Shown here: piece after piece, positions 45,453-49,771 of the stretch
Position numbering within the stretch: the stretch's first letter is position 1
Layout: the number at the start of each line of letters is the position of its first letter
Source: Brevundimonas sp. UBA4553
GTDB taxonomy: Bacteria > Pseudomonadota > Alphaproteobacteria > Caulobacterales > Caulobacteraceae
Assembly: GCF_002387245.1 (NCBI RefSeq)
Contig: NZ_DGLD01000022.1
Coordinates: forward strand, 1-49,771
Reading direction: 5' to 3'
DNA length: 49,771 bases
Translations under genes and position numbers: made by a program
Notes under the pieces: generated by a model
Databases searched by the model: none
What the model was told of the DNA's origin: nothing
What the model saw: only the letters and a program-made list of their open reading frames with translations

Positions 45453-45896
45453 ATGAACAAGCTTATCTTCGTCAATCTGCCCGTCACCGACCTGCCCCGT
45501 TCAGTCGCCTTCTACGAGGCCGTGGGCGCCACGAAGAACCCGATGTTCTCGGATGAGACGGCCGCCTGTCTGGTGTTCTCGGAGACCATCCACGCCATGC
45601 TGCTGACCCACGAGAAGTTCTCCAGCTTCACCGACCGCGCCATCCCCGACGCGCACAAGACGGCCCAGGTGCTGATCTGCGTGTCGGAGGACAGCCGCGA
45701 CGCCGTCGACGCCGTGATCGACCGCGCCGCCCGCGCCGGTGGCCAGGCCGATCCCAATCCGAAGCAGGACTACGGCTTCATGTACGGCCGCAGCTACGCC
45801 GACCCCGACGGCCACATCTGGGAAGTCATGTGGATGGACCCCGAAGCCGCCGCCGAGGGCCCCGAGGCCTTCGCCGCCCAGGTCGGAGGCGGCTGA
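45453..45896 (+). CDS. VOC family protein
   Basis: 147 residues. LIFVNLPVTDLPRSVAFYEAVG at the start and YADPDGHIWEVMWMDP at the C-terminus mark a glyoxalase-fold (VOC) protein of the lyase/extradiol-related group. The middle (FGSRxxxx-like) is not distinctive. GGGAGGATC precedes the start. The SRPBCC gene begins three bases after its stop, so it is first of a compact cluster (VOC, SRPBCC, PhnB-like, DUF1428) divergent from HxlR. Confidence 0.87.
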   Translation: MNKLIFVNLPVTDLPRSVAFYEAVGATKNPMFSDETAACLVFSETIHAMLLTHEKFSSFTDRAIPDAHKTAQVLICVSEDSRDAVDAVIDRAARAGGQADPNPKQDYGFMYGRSYADPDGHIWEVMWMDPEAAAEGPEAFAAQVGGG

Positions 45897-45898
45897 TC

Positions 45899-46375
45899 AT
45901 GAGCGACCTGTTCGAACTGAGCGTCAGCCGCTTCATCAAGGCCTCGCCCGAAACCGTGTGGAAGGCCTTCACCCAACACGGGACTGAGTGGTTCACCCCC
46001 CGCCCCTGGACCACGCCCCAGGTCGATTATGATCTGCGCCCCGGCGGGCGCACCGACATCGTCATGCAGTCCCCCGAGGGCGAGCGGCATGAGTATCGCG
46101 GCGTGGTGCTGGAGGTGGTCCCCGAACGTCGCATCTTCACCACCGGCGCCATGACCGAAGGCTGGCTCCCGCAGCCGGGCGAGATGAACTTCGTGCGCAT
46201 CGACACGTTCGAACCCGAAGGCGACGGCACGCGCTACATCGCCCGCGCGCGCCACTGGGACGACAAGGCCATGCAGACCCACGCCAGCATGGGCTTCGAG
46301 CCCGGCTGGGGCGCCGCCGCCGATCAGTTGGGCGAGGTCGCCGAGAGGCTGGCCGAACAGGAGAGGACGTCATGA
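45899..46375 (+). CDS. SRPBCC (AHSA1-type) family protein
   Basis: 158 residues: SRFIKASPETVWKAFTQHGTEWFTPRPWTTPQVDYDLRPGG (in part) at the N-terminus, GVVLEVVPERRIFTTGAM in the middle, and a C-terminal MGFEPGWGAAADQLGEVAERL helix. This is the START/Bet v1-like hydrophobic-cavity fold of SRPBCC (AHSA1) proteins, which bind lipophilic ligands; none is assigned. The start lies three bases after the VOC stop, and the stop overlaps the next gene's ATG (ATGA). Confidence 0.88.
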   Translation: MSDLFELSVSRFIKASPETVWKAFTQHGTEWFTPRPWTTPQVDYDLRPGGRTDIVMQSPEGERHEYRGVVLEVVPERRIFTTGAMTEGWLPQPGEMNFVRIDTFEPEGDGTRYIARARHWDDKAMQTHASMGFEPGWGAAADQLGEVAERLAEQERTS

Positions 46376-46863
46376 CCGACAAGATCGTTCCCTGCATCTG
46401 GTATGACCTGGGCCAGGCCCGAAAGGCGGCGGAGTTCTATGTCTCCCTGGGCCTGCCCGACAGCCGCATCGAGCGCGTCTCGGCCAGCCCCGCCGACAAT
46501 CCGTCCAGCCCTGAAGGCGCTGAACTGGTGGTCGAGTTCACCCTGGCGGGACGACGCTATCTCGGCCTCAACGGCGGGCCGATCTTCCCCCAGACCGAGG
46601 CCGTCTCCTTCATGATCATGACCGATGATCAGGCCGAGACCGACCGCCTGTGGGACGCCATCGTCGGCAATGGCGGCGCCGAAAGCGCCTGCGGCTGGTG
46701 CAAGGACCGCTGGGGCGTGAACTGGCAGATCACCCCGCGTCGCCTGATGGCCTTTTACGAGGATCCCAACCCCGCCCGCGCCAAGGCCGCCTTCGAGGCC
46801 ATGATGACGATGCACAAGATCGACATCGCGACCCTCGAGGCCGCTGCTGACAAGGCTGGGTAA
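46372..46863 (+). CDS. PhnB-like VOC protein (3-demethylubiquinone methyltransferase-type domain)
   Basis: 163 residues. KIVPCIWYDLGQARKAAEFYVSLGLPDSRIERVSASP at the N-terminus and CGWCKDRWGVNWQITPRRLMAFY at the C-terminus are typical of the PhnB-like VOC branch, which is often annotated 3-demethylubiquinone-9 3-methyltransferase but seldom tested. Overlaps the SRPBCC gene by four bases. The ending (AFEAMMTMHKIDIATLEAA) is also common in this branch. Confidence 0.9.
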   Translation: MTDKIVPCIWYDLGQARKAAEFYVSLGLPDSRIERVSASPADNPSSPEGAELVVEFTLAGRRYLGLNGGPIFPQTEAVSFMIMTDDQAETDRLWDAIVGNGGAESACGWCKDRWGVNWQITPRRLMAFYEDPNPARAKAAFEAMMTMHKIDIATLEAAADKAG

Positions 46864-47009
46864 ACGGCCACGCCAGACTGCCCTCGAGCCAACTGTCGCT
46901 TTCCACCAAGCCTGCGCCTGCGTCTTTCACGATGATCCGCCCCCTGCCCCTCAATCAGCGAGCCGCGCGCGGCGAGCCACAGGGGCCAACTTCTGAAGGA
47001 GAAACCAAG

Positions 47010-47357
47010 ATGTCCTACGTCACCGGCTTCCTGACCCCCGTGAAGAACGAGAACAAGGAGCGCTACATCGAATCCGCGCGCAAATCCTGGCCCCTGTTCA
47101 AGGGCTATGGCGCCACCGCCCAGATCGAGAACTGGGGCGTGGACGTGCCGGACGGCAAGGTCACCAGCTTCCCCATGGCGGTGAAGCTGGAGGAAGGCGA
47201 GGCCGTGGTCTTCTCCTGGCTGGTCTGGCCCGACAAGAAGACCGCCGACGACGCCTGGGCCAAGATGCAGGAAGACCCCGCCATGGCCGACATGGACATG
47301 CCCTTCGACGGCAAGCGCATGATGTGGGGCGGCTTCGAAACCGTGTTCCAGAACTGA
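47010..47357 (+). CDS. DUF1428 family protein
   Basis: 115 residues. SYVTGFLTPVKNENKERY, GYGATAQIENWGVDVPDGKVTSFPMAVKL, VVFSWLVWPDKKTADDAWAKM and DMPFDGKRMMWGGFETV follow the DUF1428 pattern, a ferredoxin-like dimeric fold of unknown function. GAAGGAG precedes the ATG at 47010. About 146 bases separate it from the PhnB-like gene, and it closes the cluster before a strong terminator. Confidence 0.92.
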   Translation: MSYVTGFLTPVKNENKERYIESARKSWPLFKGYGATAQIENWGVDVPDGKVTSFPMAVKLEEGEAVVFSWLVWPDKKTADDAWAKMQEDPAMADMDMPFDGKRMMWGGFETVFQN

Positions 47358-47369
47358 TCTGACGAACAG

Positions 47370-47400
47370 CGCCGGGGACGGCCGCCGTCCCCGGCGTTTT
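47370..47400 (+). terminator. Rho-independent terminator after the DUF1428 gene
   Basis: CGCCGGGGACGG (47370-47381) pairs perfectly with CCGTCCCCGGCG (47385-47396), loop CCG, followed by TTTT. It also sits at the 3' side of the convergent DMT gene. Confidence 0.93.
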
Positions 47401-47402
47401 CG

Positions 47403-48377
47403 CTATGCCTCGCCCTGCGCCAGGCCCGGTCTGGCCCGATGGGCGCGCAGGCAGGTGGCGACGCTGAGCACGACCAGCACGAAGGCCAGCCCCTCCATCG
47501 CAGTCGGCAGCCGCTGCTCCCAGGCGAAGCCGTAGATCAGGGCGAACAGGGTCTCGAACAGGATCATCTGACCGACCAGGGTGAGCGGCAGCAGCCGGCT
47601 CATGCGGTTCCACAGATTATTGCCCGCGATCGAGGCCAGCACGGCCACGCCGACCGAGACCCCCGCCAACCGCATCCAGTCCCCCGCCGCGTGCTGCGCC
47701 TCGCCGGCGACCAGCAGGGCCAAGGGCAACAGCAGCAGGCTCTGCGCCCCGGTGACCACGCCGGTCAGCAGGCTCCAGTCGTGGGCGGACACCGTCTCCA
47801 GCTGACGCAGGCGCCGCGCGTTCCTGACGGCGAAGAAGGTCCAGGAGGCCAGGGCCCCGACGGCGCAGGCGAAACCGATCAGGCGGGTGGCGTGCGCGGT
47901 CTCGGCCGGGGCGGCCAGCGCCTGCCAGCCGATGCAGACGGCCCCTGCGACGCACAGCAGCAGCGGCAGGCGCAGCCGACGCAAAGGCACGGCGCCGTGA
48001 TCGCGGCTGCCGATGATGGTCACCGCCACCGGCAGGAAGCCGATGACCAGCGAGGTCATGGCGATGCCCCCCGTCTGCACGGCCGTCGACAGCAGGATAT
48101 AGTAAAGCGTGTTGCCGGTGAGGCCGAGCCAGAACAGGTTCAGCCAGTCGCGACGGTCGATCCGCGCCGTCACCGCCTTCCACCGCGGCGCCAGCAGCAC
48201 GCCCGCGATCAGGCCATAGGCGAGATAACGCCCGACCGTCAGTTGCAGAGGACTGAAGTCCCGCGCCAGCTCCGGCGCAAGGAAGACCAGCCCCCACAGA
48301 GCGCCCGCGCCGACCCCGCAGGCCACGCCGATCGCCGTCCGGTTGCTCGGCGCCTGTCCGATCGCTTCAGTCGTCAT
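47403..48377 (-). CDS. DMT/EamA-family transporter
   Basis: 324 residues and about ten membrane segments, two EamA repeats (first about 20-140, second about 175-310). N-terminal GALWGLVFLAPELARDFSP and LGLTGNTLYYILLSTAVQTGGIAM, and C-terminal LTLVGQMILFETLFALIYGFAWEQRL resemble DMT exporters of amino acids or metabolites. Substrate unknown. It is divergent from an Lrp/AsnC regulator with about 110 bases between starts, a usual arrangement in which the Lrp-type protein controls the exporter in response to an amino acid. Confidence 0.88.
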   Translation of the reverse strand: MTTEAIGQAPSNRTAIGVACGVGAGALWGLVFLAPELARDFSPLQLTVGRYLAYGLIAGVLLAPRWKAVTARIDRRDWLNLFWLGLTGNTLYYILLSTAVQTGGIAMTSLVIGFLPVAVTIIGSRDHGAVPLRRLRLPLLLCVAGAVCIGWQALAAPAETAHATRLIGFACAVGALASWTFFAVRNARRLRQLETVSAHDWSLLTGVVTGAQSLLLLPLALLVAGEAQHAAGDWMRLAGVSVGVAVLASIAGNNLWNRMSRLLPLTLVGQMILFETLFALIYGFAWEQRLPTAMEGLAFVLVVLSVATCLRAHRARPGLAQGEA

Positions 48378-48486
48378 TTCCAGTTCCCGCTTGGCTCGGC
48401 GGCGAGCTATACCAAGGGGCGGACGGGGCGTTTCCTCTCGATCACAGGCCCAGACGCAACAAAAACTCGCACAACAAGAAACGCCG

Positions 48487-48975
48487 ATGGCCGGACGACC
48501 CGCACCCTCCCAGCGCCCGCTGGACAGCTTCGACCGCGCGATCCTGCGGATCGTTCAGCGTGACGCCCGGACGCCGCAACGCACCATCGCCGAAGCCGTC
48601 AACCTGTCCGCCGCCGCCGTTCAACGGCGCATTGCGGCCATGGAGGCCAGCGGCGTCATCCGCGGCAACGTCGCCCTGGTGGACCCCAGGGCCGTGCCGC
48701 TGACGATCACGGCCATCGTCGAGGTCTATCTGCAGGACGAGCGGGCCGAGACCGTGCAGAACGCCAAGATCCGGTTCCAGAACGAGCCGGAGGTGCAGCA
48801 GTGCTATTATGTCACCGGCGGCACCAGCTTCATCCTGATCGTCGTCACCACCGACATGGCGGCCTATCAGGCGCTGACGCAGCGGCTGTTCGAGGAGAAT
48901 GACAGCGTCAACCGGTTCCGCTCCCTGATCGCCCTGGACCGGGTGAAGACCGACGCCTCCCTGATCATTCCCTGA
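48487..48975 (+). CDS. Lrp/AsnC-family transcriptional regulator
   Basis: 162 residues. N-terminal helix-turn-helix (about 12-65; DSFDRAILRIVQRDARTPQRTIAEAVNLSAAAVQRRI, in part), then the RAM/ACT-like ligand-binding domain (about 75-150; VEVYLQDERAE, VQQCYYVTGGTSFILIV). An amino acid effector is typical. The start at 48487 (MAGRPAP) is chosen because the open frame upstream lacks family resemblance. It is divergent from the DMT transporter gene, its likely target, and ends before a hairpin that terminates rpoD from the other side. Confidence 0.9.
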   Translation: MAGRPAPSQRPLDSFDRAILRIVQRDARTPQRTIAEAVNLSAAAVQRRIAAMEASGVIRGNVALVDPRAVPLTITAIVEVYLQDERAETVQNAKIRFQNEPEVQQCYYVTGGTSFILIVVTTDMAAYQALTQRLFEENDSVNRFRSLIALDRVKTDASLIIP

Positions 48976-48990
48976 ACGCCTGACCCGGAA

Positions 48991-49025
48991 CGAAAAACGC
49001 CGGCGAGGTCGAAACCCCGCCGGCG
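48991..49025 (-). terminator. Terminator of rpoD
   Basis: On the reverse strand, CGCCGGCG (49025-49018) pairs with CGCCGGCG (49005-48998) around a mostly unpaired AGGT/ACC interior, followed by TTTTT (48997-48993). It lies about 25 bases after the rpoD stop. Confidence 0.8.
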
Positions 49026-49049
49026 CTGATCTTCAGGCGATCGAACCGA

Positions 49050-49771
<722 letters not shown>

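Overview
The window looks like the chromosome of a Caulobacterales alphaproteobacterium, most probably Brevundimonas or a close relative. The evidence is high GC, dense GC-rich third positions, an alphaproteobacterial LexA box (GAAC-N7-GAAC) before recA, the recA/alaS/icd neighbourhood, a eukaryote-type NADP isocitrate dehydrogenase, and a CHASE3/HAMP chemoreceptor. The genus is inferred, since no rRNA gene is present. I saw no phage, insertion sequence, CRISPR array or tRNA. Most of it is ordinary housekeeping and accessory chromosome.

Layout. 1-4167: a chemoreceptor (cut by the window edge) behind a TIGR02001-type outer-membrane protein, divergent from a FixL-like kinase/FixJ-like regulator pair. 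4240-6100: succinate-semialdehyde dehydrogenase, whose ribosome binding site lies inside a perfect hairpin, and a 50-residue Ala/Lys-rich protein. 6102-15408: the most coherent module, an MHS-family symporter, a CrbS-type sensor kinase (SLC5 transporter + STAC + PAS + kinase + receiver), convergent CrbR-type regulator, and, divergent from crbR, a DcaP-like porin and acetyl-CoA synthetase. This reads as a self-contained acetate/short-chain acid sensing, uptake and activation locus. 15532-26354: an SDR, a CYTH-CHAD protein, recA, a small exported protein, an RraA-fold protein, alaS, a DUF2939 protein, icd and a DUF1176 lipoprotein. The icd 3' region folds into a four-way-junction-like structure followed by a terminator.

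26412-35700 (minus strand): two tandem Tat-exported DUF885 proteins, then an extended glutathione-formaldehyde operon (adhC, a disrupted ORF, gfa, fosA-like, VOC, two exported unknowns, fghA, a small unknown). The last 30 bases of adhC are duplicated next to gfa, so the disrupted ORF appears to have come between two genes that were once adjacent. A LysR regulator diverges from adhC and is translationally coupled to a CobB-type sirtuin.

37449-49771: a trmJ-small protein-ynfA operon, a paired inverted repeat, an S1/P1-type nuclease, a 3D-domain protein, an SDR, a DUF962/Mpo1-like protein, a DEAD-box helicase with a structured leader, a miniature flagellar-rod-like protein, an HxlR regulator divergent from a VOC/SRPBCC/PhnB/DUF1428 cluster, a DMT exporter divergent from an Lrp/AsnC regulator, and the 3' part of rpoD. 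Two small proteins of one unrecognised family (a conserved LC..xGFCxH core) sit translationally coupled in two separate operons.
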